NCBI GenBank assembly: GCA_023398615.1
Contig: JAEWSD010000021.1
Coordinates: forward strand, 1-16,363
DNA from: Bacillota bacterium
GTDB lineage: Bacteria; Bacillota; Clostridia; Lachnospirales; Lachnospiraceae
Reading direction: 5' to 3'
DNA length: 16,363 bases
Part shown: positions 7,460 to 14,208 of the stretch, in pieces
Layout of the letters: the number at the start of each line of letters is the position of its first letter
Numbering within the stretch: position 1 is the first letter of the stretch
Notes under the pieces: generated by a model
Seen by the model: only the letters and a program-made list of their open reading frames with translations
Told to the model about the DNA's origin: nothing
Databases searched by the model: none
Made by a program: the position numbers and the translations under genes

Positions 7460-7792
7460 TTATAGCCTGCTGCATTTCCTGCACCGGGGATGGCACTGGC
7501 AATTTCCCTTCATAATCTCATAGTTGCCTCCTTCAATCAGGATTCCTCTCCCCTCACACAAAGCTTCCGCGGTTTTTCTCCTGGCTGAATAGAGGATACG
7601 CTGGAAGGTTCCTCTGGATACCGCCATCCGCTTTGCTGCTTCCTCCTGCTCGATATTCTCCATATCCGACAGCCGAAGTGATTCTAATTCATCTACACTA
7701 AGTGTAACATACCCTTTTTCACTTTCTTCCGATGTAAATACTCTATGCTGAAATTCGGCGCACACCTTTCTGCATTTTGAATTCCTTGGCAA
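7460..7792 (-). CDS. UPF0251 (DUF134) family putative DNA-binding protein
   Basis: This 110-residue protein matches the UPF0251 pattern: a basic, cysteine-containing start (PRNSKCRKVC, 2-11), a central VTLSVDELESLRLSDMENIEQEEAAKRMAVSRGTF stretch, and a helix-turn-helix at about 48-78. Families of this type are predicted sigma-region-4-like DNA-binding proteins. It ends in a short Cys/His tail (Cys98, Cys100, His101, Cys104, Cys107) that could bind a metal or cluster. Translation would start at TTG (7792-7790), with GGGGG 8 nt upstream; family members typically begin with M-P/A-R-P, which supports this start. It lies 47 bp upstream of mrp on the same strand and very probably shares its transcript. 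UPF0251 genes commonly neighbour NifX-domain genes, so regulation of the mrp fusion is a reasonable inference, not a demonstrated role. Confidence 0.85.
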   Translation of the reverse strand: MPRNSKCRKVCAEFQHRVFTSEESEKGYVTLSVDELESLRLSDMENIEQEEAAKRMAVSRGTFQRILYSARRKTAEALCEGRGILIEGGNYEIMKGNCQCHPRCRKCSRL

Positions 7793-7848
7793 ACAGTATT
7801 CCCCCTTCCATAAATTTTTAGGATGTCGATCGGATTACTTGTATCATT

Positions 7849-7874
7849 TTTAAATGTGCATATGCACACTTAAA
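7849..7874. promoter_or_regulatory. Palindromic operator candidate over the UPF0251-mrp transcription start
   Basis: The core TGTGCATATGCACA (7855-7868) is a perfect 14-bp palindrome. It is extended by TTTAA/TTAAA flanks with one mismatched pair, giving 26 bp in all. It begins at the -10 box and covers the expected +1, a classical position for a repressor site. The likely binder is the first gene product of the operon (autoregulation), but a distant regulator is equally possible from sequence alone. It could also act as a weak hairpin in the leader RNA. Confidence 0.55.
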
Positions 7875-7901
7875 TTATACTGCCCGCAACAATATTGTCA
7901 A
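7874..7901 (-). promoter_or_regulatory. Consensus sigma-A promoter of the UPF0251-mrp operon
   Basis: On the minus strand a perfect TTGACA (7901-7896) is followed after 16 bp by a perfect TATAAT (7879-7874). Transcription would start near 7867, inside the adjacent palindrome, giving a leader of about 75 nt before the TTG start. Confidence 0.75.
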
Positions 7902-7999
7902 CCATATTTATTATTTTATTTTTCAGAAAGAATTATTTATAAGTAGCAAGCATGGAAAATTTGAATATCATAGTAATATAGCTTTAAGGAGTTGTAATC

Positions 8000-8569
8000 T
8001 TGCCTATTAGAATATTCATAGATCAGGGCCATAACCCGAGCGGAATCAATGCCGGAGCAGAGGGATTCGGTCTGCAGGAACAGGATGTCACCTACAATGT
8101 AGGGATATACCTGGCAAATATACTAAATGAAGACCCAAGATTCGAGGCACGTACTTCCAGGACTTACCCGGAACAGTCCCTGGGCTACAGCAATACTTCA
8201 AGCCTCGCCGAAAGGGTACGTCTGGCAAATACCTGGCCGGCTGACTACTTTATCAGCATTCATTGCAATGCCAATGTGAATCCTGCCATAAACGGTACGG
8301 AAACATATGTTTATCAAAGTTATACGCAGGCTTACTGGCTGGCGGAACGTATCCTGACAGCAATCGTCAGCAGGGTCGGTACCAGAAATAACGGCCTGAG
8401 ACTTAATCCGTCCCTGTATGTATTGCGTAATACCAATATGCCGGCCGTCTTAGTAGAACTTGCGTATTTAACCAATCCTGAGGATAATGAAAAATTACGG
8501 AACAACCAGTATGATTTTGCTTACGCAATCTATTCCGGATTACTAACATACTTTGGATTTACGGCTTAA
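8000..8569 (+). CDS. N-acetylmuramoyl-L-alanine amidase (Amidase_3 family), no signal peptide
   Basis: This 189-residue zinc amidase should cut the bond between N-acetylmuramic acid and L-alanine in peptidoglycan. The zinc ligands of Amidase_3 are present: His11 (IDQGHNP), Glu27 (LQEQD) and His88 (SIHCNAN). The catalytic glutamate is Glu153 in VLVELAYLTNPED. The protein is only the catalytic domain: it has no signal peptide, membrane anchor, SPOR or other wall-binding repeat. This resembles the catalytic part of sporulation mother-cell hydrolases such as CwlC, or phage endolysins, which leave the cell by lysis or other routes. There are no phage genes nearby. Translation starts at TTG (8000-8002), with AAGGAG at 7986-7991. 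No clear sigma-A or sporulation-sigma promoter is visible upstream. It is followed by two hairpins and stands alone. Confidence 0.88.
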   Translation: MPIRIFIDQGHNPSGINAGAEGFGLQEQDVTYNVGIYLANILNEDPRFEARTSRTYPEQSLGYSNTSSLAERVRLANTWPADYFISIHCNANVNPAINGTETYVYQSYTQAYWLAERILTAIVSRVGTRNNGLRLNPSLYVLRNTNMPAVLVELAYLTNPEDNEKLRNNQYDFAYAIYSGLLTYFGFTA

Positions 8570-8626
8570 CGGATCGTTTTATCCAGAAGAAAGCGCTATT
8601 AGTATTCTCAACTCCCCTGCCTCTCA

Positions 8627-8652
8627 CCCACGAAGGGTCTGGGGCTCGTGGG
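8627..8652. repeat. Small hairpin downstream of the amidase
   Basis: CCCACGA (8627-8633) pairs with TCGTGGG (8646-8652) around a 12-nt loop. There is no T-run on either side, so it is not a typical terminator by itself. It directly precedes the larger hairpin at 8670. Confidence 0.45.
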
Positions 8653-8669
8653 GAATGTCGTATTACATA

Positions 8670-8714
8670 AAAGTCCCCCTGAGAATGGCCACTGCCGATT
8701 CTCAGGAGGACTTT
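8670..8714. terminator. Long hairpin between convergent genes, probable bidirectional terminator
   Basis: AAAGTCCCCCTGAGAAT (8670-8686) pairs with ATTCTCAGGAGGACTTT (8698-8714) with one mismatch, around an 11-nt loop. The stem ends in TTT on both strands, with TTTT on the minus side, but neither side has a long T-run. It sits between the amidase and the convergent tautomerase and can serve both. Confidence 0.7.
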
Positions 8715-8732
8715 CATGATTACAAGGCTTTA

Positions 8733-9077
8733 TCAGAAGTTGCTTCCGTTCCAGCCCCAGTTGCTTACTTCTTCATACTTGACATAGATCTGGTTCGGGG
8801 CAATGTTAAGCTCATCCGTTAATATATCCGTTATCGCTGCCGTCAGCTTATTATATGCACCCGTGCCCGCACTGCCGAACAGCTTTACTTCAACAAAGGC
8901 CACCGGCTGATCGGACTTCCCCTTAAAATATAAGGAATATCCATCCTCAAAGCCGACCATGAGCCAGCCTTCGCTTTTGCCCGGAATCAGTTCGATAGCT
9001 TTTCCCAGCTTTTGTTTCATAGCAATTTCTTTGTCCTTTGAAATTGAAACATTCGTTTTTGTGTTAATAAAAGGCAT
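8733..9077 (-). CDS. MIF-like tautomerase (phenylpyruvate tautomerase-related)
   Basis: This 114-residue protein resembles macrophage migration inhibitory factor, a trimeric tautomerase-superfamily enzyme. Pro2, which becomes the catalytic N-terminal proline after removal of Met, is followed by FINTKTNV. Lys34 lies near the position of the MIF active-site lysine. The C-terminal half (GAYNKLTAAITDILTDELNIAPNQIYVKYEEV) and the ending NWGWNGSNF closely follow the vertebrate MIF pattern. The length equals that of MIF. The substrate is unknown; keto-enol tautomerisation of phenylpyruvate-like compounds is the usual in vitro activity of the family. The start at 9077 is supported by GGAGG 6 nt upstream and by the need for Pro at position 2; a longer open frame to 9131 lacks both. 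It has its own promoter and ends at the hairpin at 8670-8714. Confidence 0.88.
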   Translation of the reverse strand: MPFINTKTNVSISKDKEIAMKQKLGKAIELIPGKSEGWLMVGFEDGYSLYFKGKSDQPVAFVEVKLFGSAGTGAYNKLTAAITDILTDELNIAPNQIYVKYEEVSNWGWNGSNF

Positions 9078-9115
9078 CTTTCTCCTCCTTTCCAGGTTAC
9101 ATGGATCATAAGAAT

Positions 9116-9144
9116 AATTTATTGCTATCAAACGGTTTTGTCAA
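9116..9144 (-). promoter_or_regulatory. Sigma-A promoter of the MIF-like gene
   Basis: On the minus strand TTGACA (9144-9139) is followed after 17 bp by TAAATT (9121-9116). The -10 is a 4/6 match. The leader before the ATG would be about 32 nt and contains a GGAGG ribosome site. Confidence 0.6.
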
Positions 9145-9179
9145 GTAACAGATCAAAACCCTATCCTGCCATTGTACCG

Positions 9180-9917
9180 TCAGTAGTTGGATTCTTCTAT
9201 TCTAAATGTTTCAATATTCGTTTTTGCCGCTAACAGTAAAGCCGCATTTTGAATACCGAACAGTTCGGTATTTGTGTGGCTTCCTATTAGCAGGCTGATC
9301 TTCCGGTATTTTGCATATAACAGGAATTCCAGATTGTATCCGCCTGTTATATAGACGTCACAGTCATCCTTAATTGCTTCCTGCAGCTTGGGTATTGCAT
9401 CCCCGCCGCCTGCGTTTATACATACCTTATGTATTGAGACATTATTGTTTTTATAAACCTTTAACGGTTCGTTCAGAATTTCTGAAAGCTTTTCCTTAAG
9501 CCTTTCAAATGTAACCGCTTTTTGAAATCTACCCGTAACCCCCCAATAATAACCGTTTTCATATGGAATCGATTTTTTACAGTCAGTAAGCCCTAAAGCA
9601 GCTGCCAGGGAATGGCTGTTGCCAAATTCGGCGTCATCCAGCGGCGCATGGAAAAAAGCATGAATCAGGTTGTGCTTTCTTAATAATTCATCACACTTCT
9701 CCTTCATCTCAAAAACAGAAGGATGATGGGTGATAAACAGATCGGCTTTCCTGTTGGCGGCTTTTATTATGGTTTCAGGAGTCAGATTCACGGCAAATCC
9801 GATTCTGCCGATTTCCCGGTTATCCTCATTAATGAATCCCCATTCCTCAGGCATAGCCGCCAGTTTTTTGCCGTCAAACAGTAAGATCAGTTTTTCCTTT
9901 ACTTTACTATAACGCAT
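9180..9917 (-). CDS. NIF3-like (DUF34) dinuclear metal centre protein
   Basis: This 245-residue protein belongs to the widespread NIF3/YqfO family, which forms hexameric rings with a two-metal site; its biological role is still unsettled, although GTP cyclohydrolase I-like activity has been proposed for some members. The metal ligands can be read: His64 and His65 in ITHHPSVF, an aspartate in HAPLDD (Asp94), and His214 and Glu218 in GSHTNTELFG. The central motif SHSLAAALGL (101-110) corresponds to the family's N-ALA-ALGL helix. Length fits members without the extra central domain. The ATG at 9917 has GGAGG (9929-9925) 7 nt upstream. The frame stays open to 10010, but that part overlaps the transporter gene and lacks family sequence. 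It starts 13 bp after the transporter stop, so the two are probably co-transcribed. Confidence 0.85.
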   Translation of the reverse strand: MRYSKVKEKLILLFDGKKLAAMPEEWGFINEDNREIGRIGFAVNLTPETIIKAANRKADLFITHHPSVFEMKEKCDELLRKHNLIHAFFHAPLDDAEFGNSHSLAAALGLTDCKKSIPYENGYYWGVTGRFQKAVTFERLKEKLSEILNEPLKVYKNNNVSIHKVCINAGGGDAIPKLQEAIKDDCDVYITGGYNLEFLLYAKYRKISLLIGSHTNTELFGIQNAALLLAAKTNIETFRIEESNY

Positions 9918-9930
9918 AGACCTGCCTCCA

Positions 9931-10818
9931 TTAATTATGATGTGTTCCGCCAGATATCCTGCCCCCAAAATGAAACAGGAACAGCCCGGACAAGATAACC
10001 ACTCCGCCAAGGATTGTCCGGGAATCCGGCCTTTCGCCTGCGATAAGAAAACCCAGCAGACTTGTCAGAAAGGGTGTAATAAACATATAGTTGCTTACCG
10101 TCGAGGTCTGCTTCGCCTTTGCAAACGCTTCCGCCCATGCAGCATAAGCAACGGCGCTTGAAAAGATTCCCAGTATTGCAATGTAAAGCAGATGTACCGG
10201 CGGAGCGTTCCGCGCCTCCTCCAGGGATACCGGCATAAAGACGGCAAGCATGATAGCACCCGCAAAGATACTGTAAGCAGAGGTCTGCAAGGCGGAATAG
10301 CTTTTAGTCAGCCGGCGCACGAACAGATTATAGGCGCTTAACGCAACCGCCGCAAGAAGCAGCCACAAAAGCCCTGTATTTACCGTGAAAAATCCACCGG
10401 ACAATGTTAAAACAGCGACCCCCAGGAATTCAATCCCGATTGCAAGCCATTGGAAGCCCTTTAATTTCTCACGGTAAGAGAAACGCGCAAGCAAAGCGGT
10501 AATAATGGGTACGGTCGCAATAATCACACTGCTTTCAGATGCCGTTACGGTCTCACAGCCTTTGTTAAAAGCAATCATGTATAGAAAAAACCCCAGTGCT
10601 CCTGCTAAAAGGAACCATTTCAAGTCGGCTGCTTTCGGCAGCTTCATTTTTGTCGGTAGCGCCACGGCAATAAAAGCGCATGCGGCTGCAAAATATCTTA
10701 AAAATCCCAGCGAGAATGCCGAAAAATGCCGCAGTGTCAGACGGGTAAGCACGTATGCCAATGACCAAAAGATAATTGTTATGGCGGCATATGGATGAGG
10801 GCTGTCCTTTATCTTCAT
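9931..10818 (-). CDS. EamA/DMT-superfamily transporter
   Basis: This 295-residue membrane protein shows about ten hydrophobic segments arranged as two EamA repeats, the usual architecture of drug/metabolite transporters of this size. The N-terminal repeat starts AAITIIFWSLAYVLTRLTLRHFSAFSLGFLRYFAA, and the second starts GLLWLLLAAVALSAYNLFVRR. The pattern AYAAWAEAFAKAKQTSTVSNYMFITPFLTSLLGFLIAGERP in the second repeat is characteristic of the family. Members export amino acids, purines or other small metabolites, and the substrate cannot be read from sequence. The ATG at 10818 has GGAGG 11 nt upstream, slightly far. It is divergent from the MocR-type regulator, a common arrangement in which the regulator controls the transporter. 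The NIF3-like gene follows immediately. Confidence 0.88.
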   Translation of the reverse strand: MKIKDSPHPYAAITIIFWSLAYVLTRLTLRHFSAFSLGFLRYFAAACAFIAVALPTKMKLPKAADLKWFLLAGALGFFLYMIAFNKGCETVTASESSVIIATVPIITALLARFSYREKLKGFQWLAIGIEFLGVAVLTLSGGFFTVNTGLLWLLLAAVALSAYNLFVRRLTKSYSALQTSAYSIFAGAIMLAVFMPVSLEEARNAPPVHLLYIAILGIFSSAVAYAAWAEAFAKAKQTSTVSNYMFITPFLTSLLGFLIAGERPDSRTILGGVVILSGLFLFHFGGRISGGTHHN

Positions 10819-10850
10819 AGTTTATTTATCCTCCGATTCGTTACCTGATA

Positions 10851-10879
10851 TTTACATGCTTTACATGTAGTGGTAAAAT
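10851..10879 (+). promoter_or_regulatory. Promoter of the MocR-type regulator with a tandem TTTACATG repeat
   Basis: TTTACA (10851-10856) is followed after 17 bp by TAAAAT (10874-10879); both boxes match 5/6. The octamer TTTACATG occurs twice, at 10851-10858 and 10860-10867, in direct repeat with a 9-bp period, overlapping the -35 and the spacer. MocR-type regulators often bind direct repeats near their own promoter, so this is a candidate operator. Confidence 0.5.
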
Positions 10880-10890
10880 CATAGCATATA

Positions 10891-10940
10891 AAACCGGCCC
10901 ATAAAAGAACCGGTTTGCTTCTTATTATAGTAAGCCGGTT
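10891..10940. promoter_or_regulatory. CCGG-centred repeats in the divergent MocR/EamA control region
   Basis: AAACCGG (10891-10897) is inverted as CCGGTTT (10910-10916), and the core recurs as GCCGGTT (10934-10940). These three half-sites lie in the leader between the predicted start of mocR transcription and its ATG, and upstream of the transporter. They could be regulator binding sites or a leader hairpin; the sequence does not decide. Confidence 0.35.
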
Positions 10941-10959
10941 GAGAAAGGATCGCAGAAAT

Positions 10960-12357
10960 ATGCTGTATATCGAACTAAACAAATCTCAAAGACGGTCATA
11001 TAAATTGCAGATTTATAAGCAGCTGCGCGGAAAAATCTTAAATGGTGAATTAAAATCCGGGGAGCAGCTTCCGTCCACCAGAATACTGTCAGCGGAATTG
11101 AATGTATCCAGAAATACCATACTGTATGCCTATGATATGCTGATCTCGGAAGGCTACGCCAAAAGCGTATCCGGTTCCGGAGTTTATGTAAACGATGGTG
11201 CACAGGCGTTTAAACGCCCGGAGGAAATCCTCTGCAAACCTGTCACATCCCTTTCAGCCGAAGAGCTTCCTCCGGAGGTAATAAATTTTGACAGCGGCAT
11301 GCCTGCACTTGATTTATTTCCGCGGGGTAAATGGAACCGGTCTGCCGCACAAGCCTTTAACGAAGCTCCCGATTCTATACTCGGATATGATTATCCGCAG
11401 GGCCGGCCGGAGCTTCGGCATGTACTGGCGGATTACCTGAGGAAGGTAAGAGGAATCAGCTGTGATCCCGGTCAGATCATCATCACAACGGGTGCAAAGC
11501 AGGGAATCTCACTGATTGCAAAATGCCTCCTTCATCAGGAGAGCGAGGTCTGGCTGGAGGATCCCTCCAACAGCAATGTAAAGCAGATTTTCTCCTATCA
11601 TACCAGCCATATTACGCCGATTCCCGTTGATGAAGAGGGAATACAAACGAGTTCATTTCCTTCCGGCAAAGTACCGGACATTATCTTTACCACCCCGTCC
11701 CATCAATTTCCTCTGGGCGGGATACTGTCCATACAAAGAAGATTGGAACTGACTCGGTTCGCCCGGAATAATGGATGCTATATCATAGAGGATGATTACG
11801 ACAGCGAATTCCGCTATAACGGTGAGCCTGTTAACTCCCTGTATGAGCTTAACAGTGAACAGGTTATCTATGTCGGTACCTTCAGTAAGATACTGTTCCC
11901 TTCCCTGCGGCTTGGGTATCTGGTATTACCCCCGCCGCTTGTCGGGCAATGCACGGAATGGAAACGTCTTGGGGACCATCATTCGAATTCCGTCAATCAG
12001 CTCGCACTGATGCGTTTCATTGAAAACGGTGAACTGGAACGGTATATCATGCGGATGAAAAAAATTTACCGCAAGCGCCGTAATTACCTGCTTTCCTTGC
12101 TTGCCGAGCATTTCCCGGACCAGGTCAGGGTATACGGCAGTCCTGCCGGCATGCATATTGTTGCCGAATTTGACGGCGTGATTTTTTCACCGGAGTTAGT
12201 CTGCCGTATAAAAGACGCGGGTGTCCATATCATCCCGGTTGAGAATCATTCCATTGCAAAAGGGAATCATCAAAACCAGATTATTTTAGGCTATGCCCAT
12301 CTTGACCCGGCAAAGCTAGAGGAAGGAATAATAAAGATGAAATCCCTGCTTCTATAA
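10960..12357 (+). CDS. MocR/PdxR-family regulator (GntR-type HTH plus PLP-binding aminotransferase domain)
   Basis: This 465-residue protein combines an N-terminal winged helix (about 1-75; QIYKQLRGKILNGELKSGEQLPSTRILSAELNVSRNTILYAYDML) with a fold-type-I aminotransferase domain. The PLP site is intact: TTGAKQGIS, TTPSHQFPLGG, EDDYDSEFRYNG (aspartate pair 278-279) and the Schiff-base lysine Lys310 in GTFSKILFPSLRLGY. Members include GabR and PdxR, which sense PLP or an amine-PLP adduct and control vitamin B6, GABA or taurine genes or transporters. Here the divergent EamA transporter is the most likely target. The ATG at 10960 follows AAAGGA with 10 nt spacing; an in-frame TTG at 10915 is possible but less likely. 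No terminator separates it clearly from the T-box region downstream, though that region has its own promoter. Confidence 0.9.
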   Translation: MLYIELNKSQRRSYKLQIYKQLRGKILNGELKSGEQLPSTRILSAELNVSRNTILYAYDMLISEGYAKSVSGSGVYVNDGAQAFKRPEEILCKPVTSLSAEELPPEVINFDSGMPALDLFPRGKWNRSAAQAFNEAPDSILGYDYPQGRPELRHVLADYLRKVRGISCDPGQIIITTGAKQGISLIAKCLLHQESEVWLEDPSNSNVKQIFSYHTSHITPIPVDEEGIQTSSFPSGKVPDIIFTTPSHQFPLGGILSIQRRLELTRFARNNGCYIIEDDYDSEFRYNGEPVNSLYELNSEQVIYVGTFSKILFPSLRLGYLVLPPPLVGQCTEWKRLGDHHSNSVNQLALMRFIENGELERYIMRMKKIYRKRRNYLLSLLAEHFPDQVRVYGSPAGMHIVAEFDGVIFSPELVCRIKDAGVHIIPVENHSIAKGNHQNQIILGYAHLDPAKLEEGIIKMKSLLL

Positions 12358-12408
12358 GTAAGCGAAGCGGAAGCTATAAAATTGCCGGTGATTTATGGCA
12401 AATATGTC

Positions 12409-12437
12409 TTGACAATGCCCGGGATTGCAGATATACT
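12409..12437 (+). promoter_or_regulatory. Sigma-A promoter of the trpB2 T-box transcript
   Basis: TTGACA (12409-12414) is followed after 17 bp by TATACT (12432-12437), a near-perfect sigma-A promoter. Transcription should start near 12444, giving a leader of about 325 nt. Confidence 0.75.
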
Positions 12438-12443
12438 CATAGC

Positions 12444-12736
12444 CATAAGGATTTTTGTTTAAACCGTTGATTAAGAGGAGTACGCATAGCATTTCATTTA
12501 CAGAGAGTCTCAAAGAGGTGGGATTGAGACAATTGGAATTATGCCGAATGGACTTATGAGGTCGGGAAGAACGGCTGCAAGCCAAGTAATGCCCGACGGG
12601 AATTCCGCCCGTTATCAAAGGAACATATATGACAGTATATGAGCAAAGTGGGTGATTTTCACCAAACAGGGTGGTACCGCAGAAGTAATAACAGACTTTT
12701 GTCCCGGTAATAATAGGGATAGAGGTCTTTTTTTTT
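12444..12736 (+). ncRNA. T-box leader, tryptophan-specific
   Basis: The leader has the standard T-box order. The Stem I base contains AGTA (12479-12482). A distal stem TCTCAA/TTGAGA (12508-12513 and 12524-12529) holds the GGTG-containing loop. The specifier region reads GAATGGAC, with the codon TGG (Trp) at 12549-12551. The T-box sequence AGGGTGGTACCGC is at 12668-12680, and a terminator follows. Uncharged tRNA-Trp would pair with TGG through its anticodon and with TGGT through its ACCA end, favouring the antiterminator. The promoter immediately upstream and the tryptophan synthase beta-like gene downstream support the Trp assignment. The full fold was not computed. Confidence 0.92.
12693..12736 (+). 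terminator. Regulated intrinsic terminator of the T-box leader
   Basis: AGACTTTTGTCCC (12693-12705) pairs with GGGATAGAGGTCT (12716-12728) as a 13-bp stem that includes G-U pairs, followed by nine T residues (12728-12736). It would form when charged tRNA leaves the antiterminator unformed. Confidence 0.88.
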
Positions 12737-12770
12737 ATACCACAAAATATTAACGAAAGGAGAAAATATT

Positions 12771-14147
12771 ATGGCTAAAATACCACACAGATTATACTTA
12801 ACGGAGGATCAGATGCCGACAAAATGGTACAACCTTCGTGCCGACATGAAGGAGCAGCCGGATCCGATGTTAAATCCCGCAACCTTAAAGCCTGCGACAG
12901 AGGAGGAGCTATATCCGGTATTCTGCAAGAAGCTGGCCCATCAGGAAATGGATGCCGAAACCAGGTATGTTGATATCCCGGAGGAGATTCTTGATTTTTA
13001 TAAGATGTACCGCCCGTCTCCGCTTATTCGGGCCTATAACCTGGAGAAAGCGCTTGGCACCCCCGCAAAAATCTATTACAAATTCGAGGGAAACAATACC
13101 TCCGGAAGCCATAAGTTAAACTCAGCCGTGGCACAGGCTTACTATGCGAAGGAGCAGGGACTTACAAGTCTTACGACAGAAACCGGCGCCGGTCAGTGGG
13201 GTACCGCTTTAGCAGAGGCTTGTTCGTATTTTAAGATTCCGCTGACGGTGTACATGGTGAAATGCTCCTACGAACAGAAACCCTTCCGCAAATCCATTAT
13301 TCAAACCTTTGATGCAGCCATAATTCCAAGTCCCAGCGACACCACCAATGCAGGTCGGAAGATCCTTGCGGAAAACCCGGATACCGGCGGCAGCCTGGGC
13401 TGCGCCATCTCCGAAGCGGTCGAGAAGGCCGTTACTACGGAAGGCTGCCGGTATGTACTGGGTTCCGTACTGAACCAGGTTCTTCTTCATCAATCCATAA
13501 TCGGACTGGAATCAAAAGCTGCACTGGAGCTTTTGGATGAATATCCCGACATCGTTATCGGCTGTGCCGGCGGCGGTTCCAATCTGGGCGGCCTGATCGC
13601 ACCTTTCATGCAGGATAAGCTTACAGGCAGGACCAACCCCAGAATCATAGCCGTAGAACCGGCTTCCTGCCCATCCTTTACCCGCGGCCGCTATGCATAT
13701 GATTTCTGTGATACCGGCAAGGTGACGCCTATGGCAAGAATGTACACCTTGGGCAGCGGCTTCATTCCTTCCGCAAACCACGCCGGCGGATTGCGTTATC
13801 ACGGGATGTCTCCGATTCTTTCGAAGCTGTATCACGACGGATATATGGAAGCTGTCTCTGTGGAACAAACCAGGGTATTCGAAGCCGCCTGCATGTTTGC
13901 AAAACAGGAAACGATTCTGCCCGCACCGGAATCCGCACATGCCATCCGGACAACCATTGATGAAGCTTTGAAATGTAAGGAAAGCGGGGAAAGCAAGACG
14001 ATCCTCTTCGGACTGACCGGAACCGGATATTTTGATATGCTGGCATATTCCGCCTATATGGACGGTACCATGAACGATTATATCCCGACGGACGAGGACC
14101 TCGCACCAGGCTTTGCCGGGCTTCCCAAGATACCGGGAATTCAGTAA
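12771..14147 (+). CDS. trpB: TrpB-like pyridoxal-phosphate-dependent enzyme (tryptophan synthase beta chain, TrpB2 type)
   Basis: This 458-residue protein belongs to the TrpB2 group, which is longer than ordinary TrpB and often found without TrpA. It would condense indole with L-serine to tryptophan, probably from free indole. The PLP lysine is Lys115 in SGSHKLNSA, the catalytic glutamate is Glu137 in TETGAGQWG, and the phosphate-binding glycine loop is GCAGGGSNLGG (264-274). The TrpB2-specific N-terminal extension (residues 1 to about 75) is present. No trpA or other trp gene is in the window; the T-box leader gives independent control by tRNA-Trp charging. GGAG lies at 12759-12762, 8 nt before the ATG, and a strong terminator follows, so it is monocistronic. 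Salvage of indole is the simplest reading. The family has also been suggested to act on O-phosphoserine in some organisms. Confidence 0.93.
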   Translation: MAKIPHRLYLTEDQMPTKWYNLRADMKEQPDPMLNPATLKPATEEELYPVFCKKLAHQEMDAETRYVDIPEEILDFYKMYRPSPLIRAYNLEKALGTPAKIYYKFEGNNTSGSHKLNSAVAQAYYAKEQGLTSLTTETGAGQWGTALAEACSYFKIPLTVYMVKCSYEQKPFRKSIIQTFDAAIIPSPSDTTNAGRKILAENPDTGGSLGCAISEAVEKAVTTEGCRYVLGSVLNQVLLHQSIIGLESKAALELLDEYPDIVIGCAGGGSNLGGLIAPFMQDKLTGRTNPRIIAVEPASCPSFTRGRYAYDFCDTGKVTPMARMYTLGSGFIPSANHAGGLRYHGMSPILSKLYHDGYMEAVSVEQTRVFEAACMFAKQETILPAPESAHAIRTTIDEALKCKESGESKTILFGLTGTGYFDMLAYSAYMDGTMNDYIPTDEDLAPGFAGLPKIPGIQ

Positions 14148-14162
14148 CAAACAGTTACGCAT

Positions 14163-14208
14163 AACGATAACAGCGGTATTTTTTATTCTGCCGCTGTTAT
14201 CGTTTTTT
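14163..14208 (+). terminator. Strong intrinsic terminator of trpB2
   Basis: AACGATAACAGCGG (14163-14176) pairs perfectly with CCGCTGTTATCGTT (14191-14204). The stem has 14 bp, the loop 14 nt, and it runs straight into TTTTTT (14203-14208). Confidence 0.92.

Noticed and set aside
7413..7502. Longer N terminus for the Mrp fusion, starting at 7502
   Set aside because: It would overlap the end of the UPF0251 gene, has no ribosome site, and the start at 7412 has a well-placed GGAG.
9918..10010. Longer N terminus for the NIF3-like protein, starting at 10010
   Set aside because: The extra 31 residues overlap the transporter gene and do not look like the family; the start at 9917 has GGAGG 7 nt upstream.
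12352..12618. An 88-codon minus-strand frame across the T-box leader
   Set aside because: It overlaps the end of mocR, the promoter and Stem I of a clear T-box RNA, and shows no protein features.
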